From positions 62,001 through 126,000 of the forward strand of contig NZ_JANJZK010000003.1 of NCBI RefSeq assembly GCF_024623185.1: 64,000 bases of DNA, given 5' to 3'. The stretch is from Anaerofustis stercorihominis (GTDB taxonomy: Bacteria; Bacillota; Clostridia; Eubacteriales; Anaerofustaceae). Below are positions 29,771-38,955 of this stretch, piece by piece; position 1 is the stretch's first letter, and each line of letters begins with the position of its first letter. A program made the translations under genes and the position numbers. The notes beneath the pieces are model-generated. The model was not told the origin of the DNA and did not search any database. It saw only the letters and a list, made by a program, of their open reading frames with translations.

Positions 29771-29786
29771 TAGCTTTAGTAAGCTA
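29771..29786 (-). promoter_or_regulatory. Hairpin between the PyrR loop and attenuator
   Basis: TAGCTT pairs with AAGCTA around four bases. It lies between the PyrR-binding loop and the terminator, where antiterminator structures form in other pyr leaders. The exact alternative pairing was not worked out. Confidence 0.4.
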
Positions 29787-29800
29787 TTTATTAATCGAAG

Positions 29801-29830
29801 TATAACCTTTTTAGCCTCTCGTGCTAAGTT
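29801..29830 (-). promoter_or_regulatory. PyrR-binding loop of the pyr operon leader
   Basis: The minus strand reads TTAGCACGAGAGGCTAAAAAGG: TTAGC and GCTAA close a stem around a loop containing GAGAGG, followed by AAAAGG. This matches the conserved anti-antiterminator bound by PyrR with UMP in Bacillota. The pyrR gene itself is not in the window. Confidence 0.82.
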
Positions 29831-29846
29831 AAAAGTATTTTTAAAT

Positions 29847-29875
29847 ATTATATAAAATAATAACTCTAAAGTCAA
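29847..29875 (-). promoter_or_regulatory. Sigma-A-type promoter of the pyr operon
   Basis: On the minus strand TTGACT (29875-29870), a 17-bp spacer and TATAAT (29852-29847) form a strong promoter, just upstream of the PyrR loop. Confidence 0.88.
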
Positions 29876-30002
29876 CGAAATATACTTTTTATTTATTTCA
29901 TAAAATAATAAATTTTTCCAAATTTTAATTTTATTTTTATAATTTATTTTTTAAAAATACTCTTTATTTTATTATCATTCCACAAAAAATTAATTTAATA
30001 AA

Positions 30003-30027
30003 AAAACTCTGCAAAAAGCAGAGTTTT
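30003..30027 (-). terminator. Terminator after the rlmB-type gene
   Basis: AAAACTCTGC pairs with GCAGAGTTTT around five bases; a T run follows on the minus strand. Confidence 0.88.
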
Positions 30028-30754
30028 ATCTCGTTTTTATTGCTTCAAAAAGCACTATGCCCGCAGCAACGGATGCATTCAATGAATCAAAATCATTTTT
30101 AAGAGGTATAGAACTTATAAAATCACATTTTTCTTTAATAAGTCTTCCAAGTCCCTTACCTTCTGCACCTACCACCAAAGCCAAAGGCATATCATAATCC
30201 ATATCGTAGTAGTTTTCTCCGTTCATATCAAGTCCCACTACAAATAAGCCTTCTTTTTTAAGTGTATCTATAGTTTGAGCTATATTTGATACTTCACATA
30301 AGTTTATATGTTCAATCGCTCCCGCAGAAGATTTATACATCCCTTCTCCGATAGAAGCGCTTCTTCTTGTCTGCATTATGACACCGTCTGCCCCCGCACA
30401 GTACGCACTTCTGATGATAGCACCGGCATTATGAGGATCCGTTATATTATCAAGGATAACTACCAAAGGCTTAGTATCTTTTTTATTCATATCCTCTATA
30501 AGTTCTCTGAGTGAAATTGTTTCAACAGGAGAACATAAAGCAAGAACACCCTGATGATGTGTACTTCCAGACATACTGTCAAGCTTATGGTTATTTGTCT
30601 TTTGAATGGATATCCCTTTCGACTTTGCCATTTTTATAATACTTACCAAACCCGAATCATGATTTTCGCTTATATAAAGTTTATTTATATTTCTACCCGC
30701 TTTTAAAGTTTCTCTGACCGCATTTCTTCCTATTACTTTTTCATAATTACTCAT
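30026..30754 (-). CDS. rlmB: TrmH/SpoU-family rRNA 2'-O-methyltransferase (RlmB-like)
   Basis: A 242-residue SPOUT methyltransferase. The short N-terminal substrate domain begins with GRNAVRETL; the catalytic domain has NITDPHNAGAIIRSA, LVVGAEGKGLGRL and LNASVAAGIVLFEA, the three motifs that build the trefoil knot for S-adenosylmethionine. RlmB methylates G2251 of 23S rRNA in Escherichia coli; the exact target here is inferred. It follows thyX by 9 bp, so the two are probably cotranscribed, an arrangement seen in other clostridia. Confidence 0.88.
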   Translation of the reverse strand: MSNYEKVIGRNAVRETLKAGRNINKLYISENHDSGLVSIIKMAKSKGISIQKTNNHKLDSMSGSTHHQGVLALCSPVETISLRELIEDMNKKDTKPLVVILDNITDPHNAGAIIRSAYCAGADGVIMQTRRSASIGEGMYKSSAGAIEHINLCEVSNIAQTIDTLKKEGLFVVGLDMNGENYYDMDYDMPLALVVGAEGKGLGRLIKEKCDFISSIPLKNDFDSLNASVAAGIVLFEAIKTR

Positions 30755-30763
30755 TAAATTAAT

Positions 30764-31543
30764 TTACCTCTTTAAATTCAAAAATTTTTCTTTTATTTCT
30801 TTCGCTTTTCCGCAGCTCATTTTGCCTTCGGGGCATGCACCTCTTACACATCCCGGTCCGGCACTGTCAAAAATGACAGGACAGACTTCTTTAACCAGTT
30901 TCAGCATTTCGGTAGCCAACGCTCTGATTTCCCACTGTGCTCTGGTACAAGTTCTCTCTTCAAAGAAATGAAGGAGCTGTCTTGCATTCATAGTAGTGAT
31001 GATTTTTGTTTCACAGGCTCCCGGAAGAACAAATCTCGCATCCTCATTTGCAAGTTTAACAGCCTTGCTTCTGGCTTTTTTCTCATCCATATTTTCTTTC
31101 TCTACAAGTTCTTTTGTTTTATTCTCGGTTAAAATATCTCTGATTTTTTCATAAGATGATTGTATCATTTCCATGCTTTCGTTAAAAGCTTTTAATGCTT
31201 CTTCATCTTTTTCAACAGCAGGAGGTACGATAAAATCAAACTCCGTTTCGCTTACATATCTCTGTGACTGCTGAGAATAGCTAGCGAGTCTATGCCTTAC
31301 AAGCTGATGAGTAAGTGTCCTGCTTACACCTTCTATCGCGAAAGAAAAACTTATATGTTCAAGAGGAGACATATGACTGAAACCCATCAACATTTTAACA
31401 AACTTTTCAGCCTGCTCGTCGCTCATATTTTCACTTATTTCTTCTATACCAACAGGAGAATAACATAACTTAGCAGCCATTGCTACTGTCTTAACAGGTT
31501 CGGGAGTATACCTTACCAAACTTACTTTTAAATCACTCTTCAT
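30764..31543 (-). CDS. thyX: Flavin-dependent thymidylate synthase ThyX
   Basis: A 259-residue FAD-dependent enzyme making dTMP from dUMP with methylene-tetrahydrofolate and NADPH. The ThyX signature [14 protein letters not shown] starts at residue 83. The ATG at 31543 has AGGAGG at the right distance; the in-frame ATG at 31564 has none. C-terminal [15 protein letters not shown] is a cysteine-rich tail of unknown role. The presence of ThyX suggests the organism may lack the classic ThyA, which the window cannot show. Confidence 0.95.
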   Translation of the reverse strand: MKSDLKVSLVRYTPEPVKTVAMAAKLCYSPVGIEEISENMSDEQAEKFVKMLMGFSHMSPLEHISFSFAIEGVSRTLTHQLVRHRLASYSQQSQRYVSETEFDFIVPPAVEKDEEALKAFNESMEMIQSSYEKIRDILTENKTKELVEKENMDEKKARSKAVKLANEDARFVLPGACETKIITTMNARQLLHFFEERTCTRAQWEIRALATEMLKLVKEVCPVIFDSAGPGCVRGACPEGKMSCGKAKEIKEKFLNLKR

Positions 31544-31650
31544 ATTTTCCTCCTTTAAATTCAAATACTTATAATATTATACATTATTTTCACGTTAAAA
31601 GAAACACATTTAACTAAATGGTAATTTTATATATAATATATGAAAACTAA

Positions 31651-31677
31651 AAAAGACCCATCGGGGGAGGGTCTTTT
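31651..31677 (-). terminator. Terminator of the large surface-protein gene
   Basis: AAAAGACCC (31651-31659) pairs with GGGTCTTTT (31669-31677); on the minus strand a T run follows. Confidence 0.88.
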
Positions 31678-31694
31678 TTAGTTTGGCGTTTAAA

Positions 31695-34600
31695 TTAATT
31701 TACCCTTTTTATTTTAAAGATAGTTCCGCCGATTCCCATAGCAGCAATTAGAGCTATTAAGCAATATACTACTGCATTTGAATTGTCGGAAGTATCCGGG
31801 GTATCAACATTTTGTTTATTATCCTGTTGTCTGTCTTTTGATGTTCCGGTTGATGAAGAATCATCTTTTTTGCCGTTATTATTTTTATTGTTCTCTTTTT
31901 CAATTGCGGCAGCTTCTTCATCTGTCATCAATACAACCTGAACTTTATGATTTTTAGCTAAATCTTTAAAAGTCACAGAATTTTTACCTATTAAATCTTT
32001 TCTTTCTTTACCATCTACGATAATAGTTTTTACTTGGTATCCTTTTTCAACAGTCCACTTAACTGTATGGTCATCACCTTTTTTAAGTGTAGCAGTACCG
32101 GTTATTGTACCTTTACCGCCTATTATAGACGTTTCTATATTTATATCATCTGAAGATGGCTGATATATTTCATCCTTTTCGGATTCTTTAACAAATATAA
32201 CTTTTACATGATGGTTAGATGCCAAATCTTTGAACTCTATTTTATTGTCGGCTAAGTTAACCTTTAAACCGTCGACATATACTTCTTTAACAACATAAGC
32301 GCTTGCAGGTTTCCAAGTAACCACATGATTATTGCCTTTTTTCTTAACTGTGGTAGGAGTTATACTACCTTTACCTACAGTTTCGGTAGATATTGTTAAA
32401 TCTTTTGCCGGTTTATTGGTAGAAGAGTTATCTTTCGTTTCTACATATACATATACTGAGTGGTTAGCCTTTATAGCATTGAAGTCTTGGCTTCCCTGTA
32501 CATTTTTAAGGTCTTCTCTGTATACTCCGTCTACGATTACACTCTTTACAACATATCCTTCTTCGATATTCCATTCTACATTATAATCATCATCTTTTTG
32601 TAAAGTCGCACTTGGAGATATACTTCCTTTTCCTCCGACTATTCCCGTAGAAATTTGATATTTTTCTCCGGGGATATAATCCAAATGAGCTTCGTCATCT
32701 TTAACGAATACTACTTTTACATTATGATTTACCAAAATATTGTTAAAGTCAACATAGTTTACAGGAAGATTACTCTTATTTCCATCGATGTAAACTTCTT
32801 TTAATACGTATCCGTCGGCAGGTGCCCATTCTACCTTATGACTGCCGTTCTTTTCAACGATTTTACTTGGTGTAATACTACCTTTTCCGACGATTTCTGT
32901 TGTTACATTTAAAAGTCCTTCAGGATTTGTAACTTCACCGTTGTTACCGCCGTCATTTTTGTTTTCTTTTGATAAGAATACATAAACCGAATGACTTGCT
33001 TCTACGCTGTTTATACTATATTCGCTGTTTTCATTTCTTAGTTCGTCTCTGGCTACACCATCAACGATTACACTTTGAACTGTATAATCAGCTTCAACAG
33101 ACCATTCTACTTTATGGCTCGTACCTTTTTCGACATCCAATGCAGAAGGTGTTATAGTACCTTCACCGCCTTTGATACCGGTAATGATATCAAATGCTTC
33201 TTTATTATTATCAGGGTCTACAGAAGTATTGACAGGTTTTAAAGTAACTATGATATCATAGTCGTCAGTAATATTTGTAAGTATAACTTTATTTCCGTTA
33301 ACTAAATTAGGTTTTAATACATTACCCATTTTTACTTCGACACTTTCGATTTCATATCCTGTTTCGATATGCCATGAAACTGTATAGTCTTCACCTTTAT
33401 TTACCGTTACGGAAGGAGAAATATCGCCTATACCGTTTTTGATTTGTGTATTTACCCTATATGTTTGAGCTACATCAGGGGTAGGGTTATCATCCGGATT
33501 ATCTACATCAGGATTGTCAGGATTATCTACATCAGGATTATCTATATCCGGATTATCAGGATCGACATCTCCTCCTGATGGTGTATCTTTAGCAAATATT
33601 ACTTTGATTGTATGATTGGCAGTTATATTTGCGAATTCACCTTTTCTTAAACCTTCTTTTTCAACTCCGTCTACAATAACTTTATCTACATACCAACCAC
33701 CTGCAGGCTTCCAGCTTATTGTGCATGCGGAACCTTTTTTAACCGTCTTACTTGCGTCAATTGAACCTTCACCTTCATATGATGTGGTTATGGTATAAAA
33801 ATCTTCTTTCGGTGCAGGAGCAGTTTTCTTTTCAAATACTACTTGTACATCGTGATTAGCACTTATTGAATTGAATGTGATGCTTCCGCCGTTTTCATCG
33901 ATATTATCCTTGATAACTCCGTCTATAGTAACTTTACTTACTTTGTATTCACCGCCGGCAGACCAGCTGATTGTTTTGCTGTCGCCTTTTTTAACCGTAC
34001 ATCCGCTTGTTACTGTACAGTTGCCGTCTCCGCCTTTTTTAACGGTATCTATAGAATAATACTGATTTACAGGAGGAAGTTCTTCTCTTGTGAATTCTAC
34101 AAAGACAGTATGATCTTCTCTTATTCCCGCAAAAGCGATTTGACCTGCATGAAGTAAATCATCTCTTACTTCGCCGTCAACTATTACTCTCTTTACTCTG
34201 TAATCATTTTTTGCTTCCCAAGTTACGATTGCCGTAGAGTCTTCATCATAAGCTTTTGTAGCTGTAATGACACCGTCACCTGCTTTAGAGGTAGTAACGG
34301 TATGTTTATCTCTTACTCTGAATGCTACTTCTTCCAAAGTTATATTATAATTTGTACTTTGATTATTAATCGATGTGATTTTTAATGTGAAGTCACCTAT
34401 TTCTCCGCCTTTTGATGGAGAAACGCCTGCTTCGTTTTTACATTCGAATACAGGAGTACCCAAATCAGCAACTTTATCGCCTTTTCCCAGACTTCCGCCT
34501 GTTACTTTAACTCCGAATGCAGGAACAGTGTCATTTCTGTCCATAGAATCAGGGGTAGGTTTAATTGTTATATCTCTCTTTGTAATTACACCGTTGTCCC

Positions 34601-36959
34601 CTGCTAAATAAGGAGCTATAGTATAATTTGCCGCTTTATCACCGCTTAAAGTGAATTTTGTAATAGTATAATTTTTATTTTCTCCGGCATTTTTATTGTC
34701 GTATGTACCAGCTGAAGCTTTTATCGTAAGCCCTGTTGACTTAGCAGATTTTGCACTTGCAGAGCTTATCTGATCTTCAGCTAACAGACCGCTTACTTCT
34801 GTTACGCTGACAGCGTCAAGACTTGCTTTTGAAATTGCATTGGTACCGTCATATACTTTTGTTGGTGCCGCATTTATATCTAGTCCGGTAACTGTCAATT
34901 CTTTTTTCGCTATATTTACAGTTACTTGTTTAGTCTTAGTTAAATTTGTATCTAAATCAGTACATTTAACTTGGATATTAATATCCCCATTTGTAGCTGC
35001 TTTCGGCGTTCCCGAAATAACACCGGTTTCGGACATTGTAAGTCCCGCAGGTAAGCTTCCGCTTACGATTTCAAATTTAACATTAGGAGTATCACTTGAA
35101 GCTGCATTTGAAGGAACCAAAGTCACATCGCTTATCGCAGTTCCGTAAGTCCCGCTTACTTTTGGAGCCGTAAAGTCCAAAGCCGCATCCCAAGAGGCAT
35201 ATAAAGTCAAATCGGAAGTTATTGGTGATAAATTGTTATATAATTTGGCTTTCTGATTGTTTAATGAATCGTACCAGCCTTGGAAAGCATAATACTGTCT
35301 TGTAGCAGTCGGCATTTCCAACATTCCGCCGTAACGTACCGTCATGGAAGCCTGAGAAGCACTTCCGCCGTTTCCGTTAAATGTTACGTTCATCATTTTT
35401 CTGTCGTAATAACGTTTTAGACGAAGACCGCTGGCTACTTCTCCGCTTTCTTTACGTAGAGTTGTCGTTGTATTTTCTTCAAATCCCGTATAAGTCTTTT
35501 CCGGAGCGGTTACGGTTTCTCCCAATGCTGCTTCAAAAGACTTGCTTTCAGCCAATGTATAGTTATCGTCTTTTACATTTTGTTTATAGTATTCAACAGT
35601 GTACATCGCATTTTCCGTGCCTTCGATCCAGTATGCTGTCAAAGTAGTATCACCGCTTGGCATTTTAAATTTCGTTCCCGCAGGATAAATATTCCCTTCG
35701 CTATCCTGCCAACCTCCGAATGTACAATTTTCTTTTGTAAATGGATTATTAGGAAGAGTAGTATAATCCTGTTCAAATATCTTTACGCTTGAAGGTGCGG
35801 TGCCTGTAGCACCTTGTCCGCCGTTAAAGCTTAGATAGTATTCTTCCGCTTCTCTTACCGCATCGTCACCTTCAACTACGACCCTAACGGTCTTTACATC
35901 AGACATCGCACCGTAGTTGTTCATTACCCATACAGAAACAGTATGTACTTCTCCGACCTGCCAAGAGGAAGGCTTAGGTATAGAATCTTTTAAAGTCTGA
36001 ACTTGCCCTGTAGCTTCAATTTCCGTAAGTTTTTCTGAAGGTGTTTCATTTTCAGTATCCATATCGAATACATAATATATAGCATCCGTTGCATTTTTAT
36101 TTGTATCTTTAAATCTAGCGTCAACATCTACTTTATCTCCGTTACAAACAGCAGAAATATCCTGCATTAATTGAGGAGGTGTAGCTACTTGCCCTATACC
36201 AAATAAAACTGAGAAAGTTTTGCTTTCACCGTCTCTGATAGCCCTGTTTTTCCACGAAAAAGCCATATCGGAATCTATACCCGTAACACTTTGAGGTCTT
36301 TCATCTTTAAACATTTTTGGACCCCAGTTACTATATTGACCATAATACAAAGTATCAACATCAGTAACTCCATATGCCTTTTCAGCAATAAAGTTGAACT
36401 GTCTTTCATCACTTCCTGCTGAACCGTTAGCAAGACGCATACCGGTATCCGTTTTATATATAGGAGCTCTATCATTTCCGGCTACATTTACATCTGTTCC
36501 ACAACCTAAAGATATGATTTGGTCGCTTCCGGTATTATTGGTGATAGTAAAAGCAACTTTCACATACCTGTCTCCGTTAACAAAGGATAGATCCTGTCTG
36601 AATTTAAGTCCCGCTAGACCTGCTATATTATCTCTTGTCTCCCCATTGTTGATTTTTTCTAGCAAAGTAGATGCCGCATAAGCGGCATTATCGTTTATTT
36701 GCCCAACCTTAACACAAACATGATACCCCTGCTGACCGTGAGAAGACCAAAATTCTCCGGGCATACCTTTTATATCAAATGCACATCCCGGTTGGTTAGT
36801 AAGATATTCCAACTCATCATTTGCAACTTTAACTGTAGTTGCATCAGGTGCAGCAAACGCACCAGAAGTCGGCATCAAACATAACACTAAAACAAGAGTC
36901 AGTATGACCCCCATGATTTTGTTTTGGATTTTACTTCGTTTTGGTTTTGTTTCATCCAT
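31695..36959 (-). CDS. Large repetitive cell-surface protein with sortase-like tail
   Basis: A 1754-residue secreted protein. It has a long N-terminal signal with a basic start and a hydrophobic core around residues 13-36 ending in AFAA. A roughly 330-residue N-terminal domain follows, then an InlB/Listeria-Bacteroides-type beta repeat (FNGGQGATGTAPSS to TLTAYW, about 375-445) and a second MUCBP-like or InlB-like stretch. Next come a putative Ig (PIG-type) domain near YGTAISDV, a YDG-like domain with KVYDGTN, nine tandem repeats of about 72-79 residues (about 883-1680), a Ser/Asn/Lys-rich wall-spanning region, and TPDTSD followed by a hydrophobic helix and KIKRVN. The last part is a degenerate sortase signal. 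It probably acts as an adhesin or wall-bound binding protein; the ligand is unknown. Confidence 0.85.
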   Translation of the reverse strand: MDETKPKRSKIQNKIMGVILTLVLVLCLMPTSGAFAAPDATTVKVANDELEYLTNQPGCAFDIKGMPGEFWSSHGQQGYHVCVKVGQINDNAAYAASTLLEKINNGETRDNIAGLAGLKFRQDLSFVNGDRYVKVAFTITNNTGSDQIISLGCGTDVNVAGNDRAPIYKTDTGMRLANGSAGSDERQFNFIAEKAYGVTDVDTLYYGQYSNWGPKMFKDERPQSVTGIDSDMAFSWKNRAIRDGESKTFSVLFGIGQVATPPQLMQDISAVCNGDKVDVDARFKDTNKNATDAIYYVFDMDTENETPSEKLTEIEATGQVQTLKDSIPKPSSWQVGEVHTVSVWVMNNYGAMSDVKTVRVVVEGDDAVREAEEYYLSFNGGQGATGTAPSSVKIFEQDYTTLPNNPFTKENCTFGGWQDSEGNIYPAGTKFKMPSGDTTLTAYWIEGTENAMYTVEYYKQNVKDDNYTLAESKSFEAALGETVTAPEKTYTGFEENTTTTLRKESGEVASGLRLKRYYDRKMMNVTFNGNGGSASQASMTVRYGGMLEMPTATRQYYAFQGWYDSLNNQKAKLYNNLSPITSDLTLYASWDAALDFTAPKVSGTYGTAISDVTLVPSNAASSDTPNVKFEIVSGSLPAGLTMSETGVISGTPKAATNGDINIQVKCTDLDTNLTKTKQVTVNIAKKELTVTGLDINAAPTKVYDGTNAISKASLDAVSVTEVSGLLAEDQISSASAKSAKSTGLTIKASAGTYDNKNAGENKNYTITKFTLSGDKAANYTIAPYLAGDNGVITKRDITIKPTPDSMDRNDTVPAFGVKVTGGSLGKGDKVADLGTPVFECKNEAGVSPSKGGEIGDFTLKITSINNQSTNYNITLEEVAFRVRDKHTVTTSKAGDGVITATKAYDEDSTAIVTWEAKNDYRVKRVIVDGEVRDDLLHAGQIAFAGIREDHTVFVEFTREELPPVNQYYSIDTVKKGGDGNCTVTSGCTVKKGDSKTISWSAGGEYKVSKVTIDGVIKDNIDENGGSITFNSISANHDVQVVFEKKTAPAPKEDFYTITTSYEGEGSIDASKTVKKGSACTISWKPAGGWYVDKVIVDGVEKEGLRKGEFANITANHTIKVIFAKDTPSGGDVDPDNPDIDNPDVDNPDNPDVDNPDDNPTPDVAQTYRVNTQIKNGIGDISPSVTVNKGEDYTVSWHIETGYEIESVEVKMGNVLKPNLVNGNKVILTNITDDYDIIVTLKPVNTSVDPDNNKEAFDIITGIKGGEGTITPSALDVEKGTSHKVEWSVEADYTVQSVIVDGVARDELRNENSEYSINSVEASHSVYVFLSKENKNDGGNNGEVTNPEGLLNVTTEIVGKGSITPSKIVEKNGSHKVEWAPADGYVLKEVYIDGNKSNLPVNYVDFNNILVNHNVKVVFVKDDEAHLDYIPGEKYQISTGIVGGKGSISPSATLQKDDDYNVEWNIEEGYVVKSVIVDGVYREDLKNVQGSQDFNAIKANHSVYVYVETKDNSSTNKPAKDLTISTETVGKGSITPTTVKKKGNNHVVTWKPASAYVVKEVYVDGLKVNLADNKIEFKDLASNHHVKVIFVKESEKDEIYQPSSDDINIETSIIGGKGTITGTATLKKGDDHTVKWTVEKGYQVKTIIVDGKERKDLIGKNSVTFKDLAKNHKVQVVLMTDEEAAAIEKENNKNNNGKKDDSSSTGTSKDRQQDNKQNVDTPDTSDNSNAVVYCLIALIAAMGIGGTIFKIKRVN
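31920..34315 (-). repeat. Nine tandem protein repeats of about 75 residues in the surface protein
   Basis: Each unit runs from a G(E/K)G(T/S)I(T/S) turn through KG, a W, V..V.VDG, a turn and NHxVxVxF. Repeat 3 is separated from repeat 4 by an Asp/Asn/Pro-rich linker with DNPD units. In repeats 5 to 9 two subtypes alternate (with VGKGSITP in 6 and 8, GG.G in 5, 7 and 9), which points to duplication of a two-repeat block. The nucleotide repeats are diverged. Confidence 0.85.
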
Positions 36960-37337
36960 TTCTCTTTTTCCCCTTTAATAATTTATTTGATAAATTTTTT
37001 TGGAAATAGATATGCACTAAACCTAATTACGTTAAAAGACGAAAACAAAGAACTTATATCCTCTCTTATCGTCATAAATCTTTATTAAATTTTACAAATA
37101 GTGTACTTTTTGTAACAAATGATTAAATAAAAAATTATTATAAAAAATTTATCTTTTAGTTAATCAATCATTATTTTATGTAACACTTTCGCATACTATT
37201 CCCCATATATGATTGCATTAGACAGTATACTCCTTTTATTACAAAAAGTACACCTTTTTTGACAAAAATTTTGTAAATATTACCGCAAATAACCAAACGA
37301 AAGTAAGAATAATTAAAAATAATCAAAAAAAAGAGGT
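36960..37337. other. Upstream region of the surface-protein gene with a separated inverted repeat
   Basis: A 378-bp AT-rich stretch without credible reading frames. It contains the 15-bp inverted repeat listed separately and a TATACT -10 candidate on the minus strand (37229-37224). It also holds the coaBC terminator at the right end. Confidence 0.6.
37101..37253. promoter_or_regulatory. Separated 15-bp perfect inverted repeat upstream of the surface-protein gene
   Basis: GTGTACTTTTTGTAA at 37101-37115 recurs inverted as TTACAAAAAGTACAC at 37239-37253. The second arm lies beside a TATACT -10 candidate for the surface-protein gene. The arms could be a pair of sites for one regulator; no transposase or target duplication is present. 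Confidence 0.5.
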
Positions 37338-37354
37338 CTAGACCTCTTTTTTTC
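37325..37354 (-). terminator. Terminator of the pantothenate/CoA operon
   Basis: A perfect palindrome AAAAAGAGGTCTAGACCTCTTTTT with flanking A and T runs, just after coaBC. Confidence 0.92.
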
Positions 37355-38552
37355 TATTTAGCTCCAATAATTTATCCATTAAATTCACCGCAACTTCTTC
37401 TTTTGTCATTAAATCCATGTGCTGAATATTATTTTTTGTGATAAAAGTGACTTTGTTTGTATCTCCTTTAAATCCCGCACCTTCTTCTTTTAGGCTGTTG
37501 GCTACTATCATATCCGCATTCTTTCGCTTTAATTTTTCTTTTGCATTCTCGATTAGATTACTTGTCTCCATTGCGAAACCGCAAATCACTTGATTTTCAT
37601 GTTTATTTTCTCCCAAGAACTTCAATATATCTTTTGTTCTTTTAAGCTCTATAGACATCTCATCGTCTTTTTTCTTGATTTTTTCTTCACTTTTATTGAT
37701 AGGCGTATAATCAGCCACAGCTGCGGCTTTGATTATAAAATCCATTTCTTTATAATTTTTCTCTACCGCTTCAAACATATCTTCTGCACTTTTTACTTTT
37801 ATAAAATTAACGAAAGGAGGAACTTTTTCTGTGCTGTTCCCGCTAATCAGCGTAACATCGGCACCTCTTAGCATTGCTATCTTTGCAACGGCGTATCCCA
37901 TTTTCCCGCTGGAGTGATTGGTTATATATCTGACAGGGTCTATAGCTTCCATTGTCGCTCCTGCCGTTACCAATACTTTTTTATCTTTTAAGTCTTTTGG
38001 ATATGCTGTTTCCCTTAAGATGTGATTTACCAAAGTCTGTTCATCGGGGAGTTTCCCCTCGCCTACATCTCTGCATGCAAGCATTCCCCTTGCGGGAGAA
38101 ATTATTTTAAAACCATACCCTTTTAATTTTTGTATATTGTCTTTTGTAATTCTATTGTTATACATATGAGTATTCATTGCAGGAGCAACTATTTTTTTAC
38201 AAGTTGCCGCGAGAACTGTAGTAGACAGCATATCATCTGCTATCCCGTTTGCCATTTTTGCAATTATGTTTGCACTTGCGGGAGCTATTAGCATAACGTC
38301 CGCTTTTTGTCCGAGAGATACGTGAGAAACATGAAATTCAAAATTCCTGTCAAAAGTATCTACCAAACATTTATTATTCGTAAGGGTCTCAAAAGTTATG
38401 GGATTAATAAAGTTAAGGGCATTCTTAGTCATTATTACATGAACATCAGCACCGAGCTTAATCAGCATACTTGCCACATTAGCCATTTTATAAGCCGCAA
38501 TACTTCCGCTCACTCCGAGTACTACGGTTTTACCTTTTAATAATTTATTCAT
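37338..38552 (-). CDS. coaBC: CoaBC: phosphopantothenoylcysteine decarboxylase / phosphopantothenate-cysteine ligase
   Basis: A 404-residue bifunctional enzyme of coenzyme A synthesis. The N-terminal FMN decarboxylase (CoaC, about 1-190) has [27 protein letters not shown] and the active-site PAMNTHMY. The C-terminal ligase (CoaB) has the [14 protein letters not shown] motif and [12 protein letters not shown]. It is the last gene of the pan operon and its start overlaps panD by 8 bp. Confidence 0.97.
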   Translation of the reverse strand: MNKLLKGKTVVLGVSGSIAAYKMANVASMLIKLGADVHVIMTKNALNFINPITFETLTNNKCLVDTFDRNFEFHVSHVSLGQKADVMLIAPASANIIAKMANGIADDMLSTTVLAATCKKIVAPAMNTHMYNNRITKDNIQKLKGYGFKIISPARGMLACRDVGEGKLPDEQTLVNHILRETAYPKDLKDKKVLVTAGATMEAIDPVRYITNHSSGKMGYAVAKIAMLRGADVTLISGNSTEKVPPFVNFIKVKSAEDMFEAVEKNYKEMDFIIKAAAVADYTPINKSEEKIKKKDDEMSIELKRTKDILKFLGENKHENQVICGFAMETSNLIENAKEKLKRKNADMIVANSLKEEGAGFKGDTNKVTFITKNNIQHMDLMTKEEVAVNLMDKLLELNRKKEV

Positions 38553-38946
38553 TTATCATATCCTCTGTCAACAGTCCGTGTTTTTCGTATCTTGTGATTT
38601 TAAGGATTTTATTATCATCATCCACAAATAATACTTTAGGAGGGTTATCTTTTACTTCCTTAGGCTCCATGGAAGCATAAGCCATTATTATTATTTTATC
38701 TCCTACCTGCACTTCTCTTGCGGCGGCACCGTTCAAACATATCATACCGCTTCCCCGTTCTCCCGCAATCGTATAAGTTTCAAACCTGCTTCCGTTATTT
38801 ACATCTACTATCTGGACTTTTTCATACTCCAGTATACCGCATTTTTCCAAAAGTTCAATATCTATCGTTATGCTCCCCACATAATCAAGTTTAGCTTCGG
38901 TAATCGTTGCTCTATGGATTTTTCCTTTTAACATATTTAGTAGCAT
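38545..38946 (-). CDS. panD: Aspartate 1-decarboxylase (pyruvoyl type)
   Basis: A 133-residue proenzyme that makes beta-alanine. The self-cleavage site is the Gly-Ser bond in YVGSITID, giving a pyruvoyl group on the serine. The ATG at 38946 has GGAGG at good spacing; a shorter start four codons later would match the usual [10 protein letters not shown] opening but has no better site. It lies 9 bp after panC. Confidence 0.96.
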   Translation of the reverse strand: MLLNMLKGKIHRATITEAKLDYVGSITIDIELLEKCGILEYEKVQIVDVNNGSRFETYTIAGERGSGMICLNGAAAREVQVGDKIIIMAYASMEPKEVKDNPPKVLFVDDDNKILKITRYEKHGLLTEDMINE

Positions 38947-38955
38947 TCTTTCCTC

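Noticed and set aside
31695-34315. Tandem repeats as a CRISPR array
   Set aside because: The repeats are about 220-bp diverged coding units with no short identical repeat and spacer structure.
32332-35792. Several plus-strand frames opposite the large surface protein
   Set aside because: They are short, low in complexity and in regions where the minus-strand repeats are clearly coding.
37101-37253. Inverted repeat as the ends of an insertion element
   Set aside because: The enclosed DNA has no transposase frame and no flanking target duplication is visible.
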